From UBA1181 sp963626555 (GTDB lineage: Bacteria; Bacteroidota; Bacteroidia; Bacteroidales; Paludibacteraceae): a DNA stretch of 41,197 nt. Shown piece after piece: positions 1 to 8,109 of the stretch. Within the stretch, counting starts at the first letter, position 1. Each line of letters opens with the position of its first letter. Location: NCBI GenBank assembly GCA_963626555.1, contig CAVFXQ010000026.1, positions 1-41,197 on the forward strand, written 5' to 3'. The notes under the pieces were generated by a model that searched no databases, was not told the origin of the DNA, and saw only the letters and a program-made list of their open reading frames with translations. The position numbers and the translations under genes are program-made.

Positions 1-2
1 GT

Positions 3-1484
3 AAAATATATTTTCTGAGTCGCCCACGCAGGTTTGGAAAGAGTCTACTTATCTCTACGTTGGAAAGTTATTTCCTTGGGAAAAAAGAACTTTTCAAAGG
101 CTTGGCGATTGAGAAGTTGGAGACGGAGTGGAAGGAGTACCCAGTGTTTCATCTTGACTTTAATGGCGATGATTTTAAAAATCCGAAGGTCTTTGAATCT
201 ACGCTTGAACTCTTTGTCAGTGAGGGTGAGAAGAAATACGGAGTTGAGAAAATAGAGGATTTAAGTATAGGTCGGCGTTTCGCCAGGGTCTTGTCTGCAG
301 CTCACGAGCAGACTGGACTCAAATGTGTTGTCCTTATAGATGAATACGACAAGCCGTTGTTGGATGTGTTGGGTTCTGGCTTGATGGTGGATGTCAATGG
401 AAATCGTATTACCATGGAGGAGCGGAATAGAGACATTATGAAGGCGTTCTATTCGACACTGAAATTGGCAGACGAGGATCTGCAGTTTGTCTTCTTGACG
501 GGTGTTACGAAGTTCGCCAAGGTGAGTGTTTTCAGTGGGTTTAACCAACCGATGGATATTAGTATGAGTCCCAAATACGAAACGCTGTGTGGTATTACGG
601 AGAAGGAAATCGACCTTTATTTTGAAGAGTCGGTTGAGAGCATGTGTGGATTCTACAAATGTGATGTGCAGGGTATGCGTCGTCGTTTAAAACGGAAATA
701 TGATGGCTATAGTTTCAGTGAGTCATTGCACAAAGTTCACAATCCATTCAGTTTGCTCAATGCGTTTACACAACAACGAATGAGAGACTTTTGGTTCTCG
801 TCTGGCACGCCAACCTACTTGATTAACCTGTTGGACCGCGATGATGTCAATTTGGATGAGATCGTTGCAAAATATTATACAGCTCCGGAATTTATGGATT
901 TCAAGGCGGATAGAGACGCACCGCTTCCGATGCTCTATCAGAGTGGCTATCTGACGATAAAAGAATATGACCCAGACTTGGATATGTATCGTCTTGATAT
1001 TCCAAACGATGAGGTGAAGAGGGGCTTTATTCCGTTGCTAATGGATGATTATTTTTCTGTAACCTCCAATGCGGATGATTGGATGGCACGAATGGTGAGA
1101 AGTTTGAAAGCAGGTGATTTGGAGCAGTTTAAGATGTTGCTTACGGCTTTCTTGTCTTCTATACCATACGGTATGCACCCAAAGAAGGAGACGGAGCGTT
1201 TCTTCCATTACACATTCTATTTGATTCTTCGTTTAATGAGTACTTTATTGATTTATACGGAGAAGGAGCAATCTCAAGGTCGTGTAGACTGCGTCATCGA
1301 GACGGATAATTTCATCTACATCTTTGAGTTCAAGTTGGATGGCACGGCGGAGGAAGCACTGAAACAAATCAACGACAAGGGCTATGCTTGTGAATATTCG
1401 GCTGACAGCCGCAAGCTTTTCAAAATAGGTTGTAGCTTCTCTTCGGAGACGGGGACTATTGGAGAGTGGAAGGTGGAGGAATGA
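3..1484 (+). CDS. AAA-ATPase-like / PD-(D/E)XK nuclease-like protein, 5' end cut by window
   Basis: The frame is open to the window edge, so the N terminus is missing; the TTG at 60 is internal. The first codons read KIYFLSRPRRFGKSLL, the P-loop motif (RRFGKS) of the AAA-ATPase-like family (Pfam AAA-ATPase_like), which normally begins only about 30-40 residues earlier. A Walker B-like strand VVLIDEYDKPL follows, then TGVTKFAKVSVFSGFN. The C-terminal part (GRVDCVIETDNFIYIFEFKLDG) carries the D...EFK core of a PD-(D/E)XK nuclease fold (the DUF1703 / PDDEXK_9 region). The family occurs in many copies in gut Bacteroidales; its biological role is unknown. The stop lies 3 bp from the convergent DUF4250 gene. 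Family assignment is confident; function is not. Confidence 0.9.
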   Translation, partial: KIYFLSRPRRFGKSLLISTLESYFLGKKELFKGLAIEKLETEWKEYPVFHLDFNGDDFKNPKVFESTLELFVSEGEKKYGVEKIEDLSIGRRFARVLSAAHEQTGLKCVVLIDEYDKPLLDVLGSGLMVDVNGNRITMEERNRDIMKAFYSTLKLADEDLQFVFLTGVTKFAKVSVFSGFNQPMDISMSPKYETLCGITEKEIDLYFEESVESMCGFYKCDVQGMRRRLKRKYDGYSFSESLHKVHNPFSLLNAFTQQRMRDFWFSSGTPTYLINLLDRDDVNLDEIVAKYYTAPEFMDFKADRDAPLPMLYQSGYLTIKEYDPDLDMYRLDIPNDEVKRGFIPLLMDDYFSVTSNADDWMARMVRSLKAGDLEQFKMLLTAFLSSIPYGMHPKKETERFFHYTFYLILRLMSTLLIYTEKEQSQGRVDCVIETDNFIYIFEFKLDGTAEEALKQINDKGYACEYSADSRKLFKIGCSFSSETGTIGEWKVEE

Positions 1485-1487
1485 TTA

Positions 1488-1673
1488 TCACCAAACTTTG
1501 TTCAATCCTTCATTATACTCTAATCCTGCTTCTGCTAATTTTTTCTCAATGTCTTCTTTCTTTACGTTAAACGCTTTGCAAATTTGGTCTAAATTTTCGT
1601 AAATTTCGTCGCGTAGCAAAAAGTTGATTGCGCTCATCAACATCGCTGGATCGGTCATTGGCAAATGTTCCAT
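1488..1673 (-). CDS. DUF4250 domain small protein
   Basis: A 61-residue protein whose opening MEHLPMTDPAMLMSAINF and later LRDEIYENLDQIC match the pattern of DUF4250 proteins (LPMxDPxMLxSxxNxxLRD...), found in Bacteroidetes and Firmicutes. It is fully soluble and mostly helical by composition, and its function is unknown. The length equals the family's usual size, so the ATG at 1673 is a credible start. It lies 34 bp downstream of the 88-residue gene on the same strand, probably cotranscribed, and ends 3 bp from the convergent ATPase/nuclease-like gene. Confidence 0.8.
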   Translation of the reverse strand: MEHLPMTDPAMLMSAINFLLRDEIYENLDQICKAFNVKKEDIEKKLAEAGLEYNEGLNKVW

Positions 1674-1707
1674 GTTTTTTTCTATTCTATCTTTATGTTG
1701 CTTGAAT

Positions 1708-1974
1708 CTATTCTTCGGAGGCTTGAACGCTCAGCATTTTTTCCAACTCGTCAACTGCTGTTGCCATATCATTGGCGAATGTGCTGTGCATGCTCAAAAA
1801 ATCTTTATTGCCATGCGATAGTCGTTCAAACAATTCGGGAGCAATCTCGTGTACATAGTTACCTATGATGTACTCAATGTCGTCTTTTTGAGTGTCATTG
1901 TGTGAAAATTTGTACACTCTCCACTTTTGGTGGAGAAAACAGTAGGTTGTTTCGATACTCTCTTTCGTAATCAT
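1708..1974 (-). CDS. conserved hypothetical protein, 88 aa
   Basis: The protein opens MITKESIETTYCFLHQKWRVY and continues with a segment rich in acidic and aromatic residues (QKDDIEYIIGNYVHEIAPELFERL), then an amphipathic helix ending VDELEKMLSVQ. I recognise this only as a small conserved Bacteroidales protein with no known function. There is no signal peptide or membrane segment. It is the first gene of a likely two-gene unit with the DUF4250 gene downstream. A weak -7-like box (TAATTTCG read on the minus strand, 2008-2015) lies about 35 bp upstream. Confidence 0.65.
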   Translation of the reverse strand: MITKESIETTYCFLHQKWRVYKFSHNDTQKDDIEYIIGNYVHEIAPELFERLSHGNKDFLSMHSTFANDMATAVDELEKMLSVQASEE

Positions 1975-2057
1975 TTGAGTCTCTAATCGTAGAGTTCATT
2001 TAAAATACGAAATTACTGAAATAGCCGCATTCGGTAAAATTTCTTGCTTCATTTTAG

Positions 2058-2065
2058 TAAATTTG
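2058..2065 (+). promoter_or_regulatory. Bacteroidetes -7 box for the arginase-like gene
   Basis: TAAATTTG fits the TAnnTTTG -7 consensus of the Bacteroidetes primary sigma factor and lies 20 bp ahead of the ATG at 2086. No clear -33 TTTG is seen at the usual distance. Confidence 0.45.
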
Positions 2066-2085
2066 TGGTCTAATTTGATTAGAAA

Positions 2086-3228
2086 ATGGCAGATTTCAAC
2101 TTTGCAGACTATTTGGATGCTCCCTCGAATGTGGAAGTAAATGGAGTTTTTTTATCGGAAGAGTCTACTTTAGGCAAAAACCTTGTGCCTACGGATTTTA
2201 ATGTCGCCCTCATTGGTGTTCCAACGGATGGAGACCTCAACAATTTAGGTACTTCCGATGCTCCGAATGCTGTTCGTAAGCAACTTTATGAACTATCTGC
2301 ACGATTCCATAAAGTCAATATTGCCGATCTGGGGAATATTAAAGTAGGAAAGAAATTGAATGATGCTTACTCTGCTTTAACAGAGGTCGTGGCATATTTG
2401 GCAAGTAAAAAAATTGTTTCCATTGTAATAGGGGGAACGCAAGACTTGACAGTTCCGATGTTGAATGCATTGAAGAAGACGAGAACAATGGAGGCGGACG
2501 AACAAAATCACCTATGTCTCACTGTTATAGATTCGAAAATAGATCTTTCTTCAAGGAGTGAAATCCTATCTGCCAATAATTTTTGGAATCAAATATTGGA
2601 AGATAGCTCCATCTCTGAATTGGCTCTTTTGGGTCTTCAAAACTATTATTATGCAGATTGGCAAACTGAAAAATTGTCAGAAAAGGGGGTTGTCATAAAA
2701 CGTTTAAGAGAAATTATACAAAATTCAATATCTGTAGAGCCATTCTTGCGTAATGCGGATGTATTTAGTCTTGATATGGCTTCCGTTCGTCATTCTGAAG
2801 CTCCAGGACATGCTTTGTCTATTCCTAATGGACTAAGTGGCTTTGATGTCTGTCAGTTGGCTCATTATGCGGGGCTGAGCGACACTACGCTTGCATACGG
2901 TTTGTTTGGCTATAATCCATCTTTTGATGATTCTGACCAAACAGCTGCGCTTGTTGCTGAAGTAGTTTGGCATATTTTGGAAGGAATAGACAAAAGGTAT
3001 GGAGATTATCCTGTCTGCGATCTATCAAAATATCGAAAGTATGTGGTGTTGCCGAAATTTGATGGGGATAATAAAATTACGTTCTACTCTAACGTTGCGA
3101 ATGGTCGTTGGTGGATTGAAATTCCGTCCCTCAATGGGTTGAAGGTCTACGCTTGTACGGCAAAAGACTATTCGGATTTTTGCAACAATTTAATTCCTGA
3201 TATTTGGATGAGACACTATATGAAATAG
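2086..3228 (+). CDS. arginase/formimidoylglutamase-fold protein with degenerate metal site
   Basis: A 380-residue protein of the ureohydrolase (arginase, agmatinase, formimidoylglutamase) fold: ALIGVPTDGDLNNLGTSDAP near the N terminus, then the three regions that bind the binuclear Mn centre in true enzymes. The GGxH motif reads GGTQD (His replaced by Gln), DAHxD reads DSKID (His replaced by Lys), and SxDxDxxDP reads SLDMASVRHSEAPG (second Asp replaced by Ala). Three of six metal ligands are therefore absent. Bacteroidetes carry a family of such proteins, often labelled formimidoylglutamase. From the sequence it is unlikely to be a normal Mn-dependent ureohydrolase; role unknown. The C-terminal 60 residues are an extension after the core. 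Confidence 0.85.
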   Translation: MADFNFADYLDAPSNVEVNGVFLSEESTLGKNLVPTDFNVALIGVPTDGDLNNLGTSDAPNAVRKQLYELSARFHKVNIADLGNIKVGKKLNDAYSALTEVVAYLASKKIVSIVIGGTQDLTVPMLNALKKTRTMEADEQNHLCLTVIDSKIDLSSRSEILSANNFWNQILEDSSISELALLGLQNYYYADWQTEKLSEKGVVIKRLREIIQNSISVEPFLRNADVFSLDMASVRHSEAPGHALSIPNGLSGFDVCQLAHYAGLSDTTLAYGLFGYNPSFDDSDQTAALVAEVVWHILEGIDKRYGDYPVCDLSKYRKYVVLPKFDGDNKITFYSNVANGRWWIEIPSLNGLKVYACTAKDYSDFCNNLIPDIWMRHYMK

Positions 3229-3274
3229 GCGGAATATGAAATAGATAGGTTGTCAACAATCAATTTTTGCATAA

Positions 3275-3988
3275 TTAACCTCTTTGTAAATGTTTTAAGA
3301 AAAGGTCTGGCTTATCATTGACAACCAATGACATGGGAAAGTTTTCCTCTTCAAGTAATTGGTAGACGTAGTTATAGTTGGCAACATCGAAAGAGATGTG
3401 AGCGTCGCTTCCCATAATCACCATTAATTCATATTTTTTGCAGAGGCGAACAAGTTCTCTGTTTTTATCCCATGCATGCGCTTTCCCTCTATTGGGGTTG
3501 AGTGAACTATTGTTGATTTCCAAAAGAATGCGATTCTCTTTGGCCGCTTGAACGATAGGTTCAAGTAGAAGTTCAGCGCTACCATCGGCTGGGTGACTGA
3601 TAATGTCTATCTTGGGATTCTTGATGACGTTGATTATACCCTGCGTGTTCTCTTCAATCGTACCTGATGTGAAACAAGATTGATGAATGCCAGCTATGCG
3701 AATAGCTAACTTGTCTATTGTTTTGTCTGGAAGATCTAAACTGCCATTCGCATTTAAGATGTTGATCTCGCATCCCATCAAAATCTTCACACCTTCAATA
3801 TTGCGTGGAATGACGTGAAAATTGTTGAAATAGACAGGATTACATGCGCCTCGTATAGAGGGACCATGGTCTGTTATGCCTAAGATCTGCAAACCTTTTT
3901 CTTTCGCACTTTTCACCATTTCTTGCAGAGTGCTGTAGGCGTGTCCGCTTGCCACAGTGTGCGTATGTACATCTAATGCTACGTTCAT
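3275..3988 (-). CDS. PHP-domain phosphatase/hydrolase (YcdX-like)
   Basis: A 237-residue PHP-superfamily metal-dependent phosphoesterase. The motifs appear in order: DVHTHTVASGH (motif I, metal-binding His pair), ITDHGPS (II), MGCEINI (metal-binding Glu), IAGIHQS, IISHPADG, and GSDAHIS near the C terminus (last Asp-His pair). All expected ligands are present, in contrast to the neighbouring arginase-like protein. Length matches YcdX-type stand-alone PHP phosphatases. The substrate cannot be told from the sequence. It lies downstream of the amt terminator, so it is probably transcribed separately, and converges on the arginase-like gene. Confidence 0.88.
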   Translation of the reverse strand: MNVALDVHTHTVASGHAYSTLQEMVKSAKEKGLQILGITDHGPSIRGACNPVYFNNFHVIPRNIEGVKILMGCEINILNANGSLDLPDKTIDKLAIRIAGIHQSCFTSGTIEENTQGIINVIKNPKIDIISHPADGSAELLLEPIVQAAKENRILLEINNSSLNPNRGKAHAWDKNRELVRLCKKYELMVIMGSDAHISFDVANYNYVYQLLEEENFPMSLVVNDKPDLFLKHLQRG

Positions 3989-4078
3989 GCTTTTCGTTTT
4001 TTCAAAGGTAAAATTAATGCTCTAAATATAATGTATAGTATAAAGGAATTTTATGAAGAAGGTAAGTCTCTAAACTTG

Positions 4079-4121
4079 AAAAAAAACAAACCCCGACAAG
4101 GAACAAGTCCATGCCGAGGTT
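4079..4121 (-). terminator. rho-independent terminator of the ammonium transporter gene
   Basis: On the minus strand, AACCTCGGC (4113-4121) pairs with GTCGGGGTT (4089-4097) over 9 bp with two G-U pairs, followed by a T-rich run (4079-4088). It lies 63 bp after the amt stop. Confidence 0.8.
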
Positions 4122-4183
4122 GAAGAATCGAAGAAAAATATTAATTATGTGGCAAGCATTGAAATTTCTCAGCTTTTCATACG

Positions 4184-5575
4184 TTAGTCTTCGTCGCTTT
4201 TGAAAGTGCGATCATCGTATTCAGCGATTTCACGGAGTCTTCCGTAGTGTTCGTCATGTTGGCTTCTATCCAAACCAATCTCCTCGTTTTGCTCGGAAAC
4301 TCGCATTGTAATCATCTTGTTGGTTACGAAGTAGAGTACCCAAGACATACCTGCGGTGTAAACAATCACGATTGCTAAGGCAATGATGTGGTTCACAAAG
4401 AATTGCATGTGGCTTACACCCTCAGCTGCTAAGTCTGGTTCGTATTTGTAAACGAAGATACCCGTGAGGAGCGTTCCAACGATACCGCCCAAACCGTGAG
4501 TTGGGAAAACATCAAGTGCGTCATCAATAGCAGTTTTCTTGTTTTTGATGTAGCAAGCGAGGTTACAGATAATCGTCGTGATGAATGCGATGATAACACT
4601 TTCACTTGTGCTGACCCAACCTGCAGAAGGAGTGATGGCAACCAAACCAACGACACTACCAATAGCAGCACCCATTGCAGATGGTTTGCGACCGCGGATG
4701 CAATCAAAGAACAACCAAGTAACCATTGCAGTTGCGGCTGCAGTATTCGTGTTCAAGAATGCCTTTACTGCCATTCCGTCTGCGTGTAGGCTAGAACCAG
4801 CGTTGAATCCGAACCATCCTAACCAAAGAAGAACTGCACCCAAGACTACGTATGGAATGTTGGCAGGCTCTGCTTGTTTGTGGTGGCGTTTGCCAAGGAA
4901 CAACGCACCTACCAAGGCTGCGATACCAGAAGAAGCGTGAACTACGATACCACCGGCGAAATCCTTTACATGCATTTGGTTGAATAATCCTTCTGGATGC
5001 CAAGTACAGTGTGCTAAAGGACAGTAAATGAAAATACAGAAAAGTATCATAAATACCATATATCCAGAGAAATGCACACGCTCAGCGAACGATCCTGTAA
5101 TCAACGAAGGCGTTACAATCGCAAACTTCATTTGGAAAAGTGCGTAAAGCCCTAATGGAATAGTCAACCCCAACGCTTGAGAAAGTTGGTCTGTCGCTTG
5201 TCCGCCAACATCTTGCAAGAAGAAATAGGTCGCAGGATTTCCAATTACTCCACCGATGTTATCACCGAAGGCCAAACTAAATCCGAATACTACCCAAATC
5301 AAACTGATAACACCCATTGCGATGATACTTTGTAAGATAGTTGAAATCACATTCTTCTTTCGAACCATACCTCCATAGAAGAAGGATACACCTGGGGTCA
5401 TCATCAACACAAAGATAGTTGAGGTCAGTAACCACGCTACATCTGCAGGATTGATATTCTCACTCATATCCCACATATAGTCGGGTTGTCCAGGTATTGA
5501 TTGTCCTGGAATGAAAAATGCCAAAGCAACGATTGCCAATAGGCAGCACATAAAAATAATCCAACGTTTTTTCAT
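4184..5575 (-). CDS. amt: ammonium transporter
   Basis: A 463-residue Amt/MepB/Rh-family channel with about 11-12 hydrophobic segments. The N-terminal signal-like helix (MKKRWIIFMCCLLAIVALAF) precedes ADVAWLLTSTIFVLMMTPGVSFFYGGMVRKKN, the hallmark first core helix. The family signature around FAGGIVVHASSGIAALVGAL and the pore-lining GFNAGSSLHADG and DVFPTHGLGGIVG histidine segments are all intact. It conducts ammonium/ammonia across the inner membrane for nitrogen assimilation. A glnK (PII) gene, commonly paired with amt, is absent on both sides. The C-terminal tail EEIGLDRSQHDE is the usual cytoplasmic regulatory segment. It has its own promoter and terminator. Confidence 0.95.
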   Translation of the reverse strand: MKKRWIIFMCCLLAIVALAFFIPGQSIPGQPDYMWDMSENINPADVAWLLTSTIFVLMMTPGVSFFYGGMVRKKNVISTILQSIIAMGVISLIWVVFGFSLAFGDNIGGVIGNPATYFFLQDVGGQATDQLSQALGLTIPLGLYALFQMKFAIVTPSLITGSFAERVHFSGYMVFMILFCIFIYCPLAHCTWHPEGLFNQMHVKDFAGGIVVHASSGIAALVGALFLGKRHHKQAEPANIPYVVLGAVLLWLGWFGFNAGSSLHADGMAVKAFLNTNTAAATAMVTWLFFDCIRGRKPSAMGAAIGSVVGLVAITPSAGWVSTSESVIIAFITTIICNLACYIKNKKTAIDDALDVFPTHGLGGIVGTLLTGIFVYKYEPDLAAEGVSHMQFFVNHIIALAIVIVYTAGMSWVLYFVTNKMITMRVSEQNEEIGLDRSQHDEHYGRLREIAEYDDRTFKSDED

Positions 5576-5638
5576 GTTCTTTTCGTTTTAGTTGTTTATT
5601 ATTTTGTCTTTTAATTTCTTTTCGTTATTAAACTTATG

Positions 5639-5668
5639 CAAAGTTAGACAAAAAGTAAGAAAAACAAA
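5639..5668 (-). promoter_or_regulatory. Bacteroidetes promoter for amt
   Basis: On the minus strand TTTG (5665-5668) is followed after 18 bp by TAACTTTG (5639-5646), a good match to the -33/-7 consensus. Transcription would begin near 5632, leaving a leader of about 57 nt. Confidence 0.65.
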
Positions 5669-5926
5669 CAAAAATGCGACAAAATGAGAGGTTAAGGTTT
5701 AAATTTTTGAAAAAAGAAATGTGGAGATTATTGTAATTAAATTATAACTAATTGATATTCAGAAATTTAGTAAAAATAAAATGAGATAGTAAAAATCGTA
5801 ATGGATAGAATAATTTTATTTGTGTTTCGTTTTGTAAATGTTTTTGTTTGTATTTGTGTCATTTTGAAAGCTGATATTCCTCTTGTTTGCGTATGGGTTT
5901 TCTGGAAATTTTAAGGTTAATTTGTG

Positions 5927-5934
5927 TAACTTTG
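5927..5934 (+). promoter_or_regulatory. Bacteroidetes -7 box for metG
   Basis: TAACTTTG fits TAnnTTTG and lies 41 bp before the metG ATG, which would give a leader of about 35 nt. The -33 region is weak. Confidence 0.55.
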
Positions 5935-5975
5935 CACTTTGGGTTTTTGGATAATGTAAATAAATAGGATATAAA

Positions 5976-8036
5976 ATGACGGAAAGAAAGTTTAAAAGGA
6001 CAACTGTAACGTCGGCGTTGCCATACGCTAATGGTCCGGTTCATATCGGTCATCTTGCAGGTGTCTATGTGCCTGCTGATATCTACGTTCGCTACCTCCG
6101 TTTAAAAGGAGAGGAAGTAATCTTCATTGGAGGGTCGGATGAACATGGCGTACCTGTAACCATTCGTGCAAAGAAAGAGGGGGTTACTCCTCAGGATGTG
6201 GTTGATCGTTATCATAAGATAATAAAGGATTCTTTCAGCGAGTTTGGTATCTCTTTCGATATCTATTCACGCACAACTTCTAAGATCCATCATAAACTGG
6301 CATCTGATTTTTTCCGCACTCTTTATGATAAGGGTGAGTTTATAGAGAAAACTAGCGAGCAGTATTATGACGAGGAGGCTAAGACTTTCTTGGCTGATCG
6401 TTACATCGTGGGAGAATGTCCTAAATGTCATGCCCAGGGTGCGTACGGTGACCAATGCGAGGCGTGTGGCTCTGCCCTTTCTCCCGAGGAATTGATTAAT
6501 CCAGTTAGTAAGCTTTCTGGCGCAAAACCTGTTCTTCGAAGCACGAAGCATTGGTATCTGCCATTAGACAAGCATGAAGGTTGGCTTCGTAAGTGGATTT
6601 TGGAAGATCACAAAGAGTGGCGCCCGAATGTATATGGCCAATGTAAGAGTTGGTTGGATGGTGGACTGCAGCCTCGTGCGGTGAGTCGTGACCTGGAGTG
6701 GGGTATTCCAGTGCCTGTTGAGGGTGCGGAAGGAAAGGTTTTGTATGTATGGTTTGATGCTCCTATCGGGTATATCAGCAATACGAAAGAGTTATGTGAT
6801 GCTAACCCTGAGAAATTTGGTCCATGGGAGAAGTGGTGGAAAGACGAAGATACTCGTTTAGTCCATTTTATTGGTAAGGATAATATAGTGTTCCATTGTA
6901 TTGTCTTCCCCGCTATGTTGAAGGCTGAAGGGTCTTATATATTGCCAGATAATGTACCAAGCAACGAATTCCTCAATTTAGAGGGAGATAAAATTTCGAC
7001 TTCTCGCAATTGGGCTGTTTGGTTGAATGAGTATTTGGTGGATTTTCCAGGAAAACAGGACACTTTGCGTTATGTGTTGACAGCAAATGCGCCTGAGACG
7101 AAGGATAACGACTTTACTTGGAAGGATTTCCAAACTCGCAATAATAGTGAGTTAGTGGCTATCTACGGCAACTTTGTAAACCGAGCGTTGGTGCTGACAC
7201 AGAAGTATTTTGACGGTAAAGTGCCTACGTTAGGTGAAGTAAACGACTACGACAAGTCTACGATTGCAGAATTTGTCGATGTGAAGAAACACTTGGAGGA
7301 TTTGTTGGATAATTTCAAATTCCGTGATGCACAGAAAGAGGCGATGAATTTGGCTCGCATTGGAAACAAGTATTTGGCGGAGACAGAACCTTGGAAATTG
7401 GCGAAAACGGATATGGCTCGAACGGCTACTATCTTACATTTAAGTCTGCAAATTGCCGCTAATCTTGCAATCGCATTTGAGCCATTCCTGCCTTTCTCAT
7501 CGGAAAAATTGCGTAATATGTTGAACATGAGGGCATTCTCATGGAGCGACTTGGGAAGTACGGAACTTTTGAAGGAAGGTCAGGAGTTAGGTAAGGTTGA
7601 ATTGCTATTTGTTAAAATAGAAGATGCCGAAGTGGACGCTCAGGTAAAGAAGTTGCATGATAAGAAGAAAGAAAACGAATTGGCAAGTTGGTCGCCAGAT
7701 ACTGTCTCTGCAGAGTGTACGATTGACGATTTTGCTAAATTGGATATTCGTTGTGGAACTATTTTAGAGTGTGCCAAAGTGCCAAAGGCAGACAAACTTT
7801 TACAATTTAAGATTGATGATGGTATGGGAACGAGAACCATCGTTTCAGGTATCGCAAAGTATTATAACCCAGAGGATCTGGTCGGGAAACAGGTTTGTTT
7901 TATCGCCAATTTCCCTGTTCGTAAGCTGAAAGGAGTGGAGAGTCAAGGAATGATTCTCTCATCTTTAGATAGCGATGGAAGTTTGTCTGTTGTTTCTCCT
8001 TCTAAGAAGGTGGCGAATGGAGCAAAGGTTTGCTGA
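5976..8036 (+). CDS. metG: methionyl-tRNA synthetase
   Basis: A 686-residue class I synthetase that charges tRNA-Met. The HIGH motif is at residues 23-26 (YANGPVHIGH). A four-Cys zinc knuckle, CPKC...CEAC, spans residues 148-164. The KMSKS loop reads KISTS at residues 339-343, a variant common in this enzyme group. The anticodon-binding helical domain follows, and residues from about 584 to the end form the EMAP/Trbp111-type tRNA-binding domain (FAKLDIRCGTILECAKVPKADK), giving the long dimeric form of MetRS. It is monocistronic, with a promoter upstream and a strong terminator right after the stop. Confidence 0.97.
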   Translation: MTERKFKRTTVTSALPYANGPVHIGHLAGVYVPADIYVRYLRLKGEEVIFIGGSDEHGVPVTIRAKKEGVTPQDVVDRYHKIIKDSFSEFGISFDIYSRTTSKIHHKLASDFFRTLYDKGEFIEKTSEQYYDEEAKTFLADRYIVGECPKCHAQGAYGDQCEACGSALSPEELINPVSKLSGAKPVLRSTKHWYLPLDKHEGWLRKWILEDHKEWRPNVYGQCKSWLDGGLQPRAVSRDLEWGIPVPVEGAEGKVLYVWFDAPIGYISNTKELCDANPEKFGPWEKWWKDEDTRLVHFIGKDNIVFHCIVFPAMLKAEGSYILPDNVPSNEFLNLEGDKISTSRNWAVWLNEYLVDFPGKQDTLRYVLTANAPETKDNDFTWKDFQTRNNSELVAIYGNFVNRALVLTQKYFDGKVPTLGEVNDYDKSTIAEFVDVKKHLEDLLDNFKFRDAQKEAMNLARIGNKYLAETEPWKLAKTDMARTATILHLSLQIAANLAIAFEPFLPFSSEKLRNMLNMRAFSWSDLGSTELLKEGQELGKVELLFVKIEDAEVDAQVKKLHDKKKENELASWSPDTVSAECTIDDFAKLDIRCGTILECAKVPKADKLLQFKIDDGMGTRTIVSGIAKYYNPEDLVGKQVCFIANFPVRKLKGVESQGMILSSLDSDGSLSVVSPSKKVANGAKVC

Positions 8037-8055
8037 TTTTGTTCTGAAAATATAG

Positions 8056-8096
8056 AAAAAAGAAAGCGATGATTTTGATTGTCGCTTTCTTTTTTT
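8056..8096. terminator. bidirectional terminator between metG and the ABC operon
   Basis: AGAAAGCGA (8061-8069) pairs with TCGCTTTCT (8082-8090), flanked by an A-run on the left and a T-run on the right. It can therefore end both metG and the convergent ABC exporter operon. Confidence 0.85.
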
Positions 8097-8109
8097 GCTA
8101 TATCGAGTT

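Larger units (their letters stand above)
5576..5975. other. 400-bp AT-rich divergent intergenic region
   Basis: Lies between the divergent amt and metG start codons. It holds a promoter for each (given separately) and is otherwise very A/T rich without ORFs or strong hairpins. I see no further structured element. Confidence 0.6.

Noticed and set aside
261..548. Minus-strand frame of 95 codons within the ATPase/nuclease-like gene
   Set aside because: Antisense shadow without any protein-like features or start signals.
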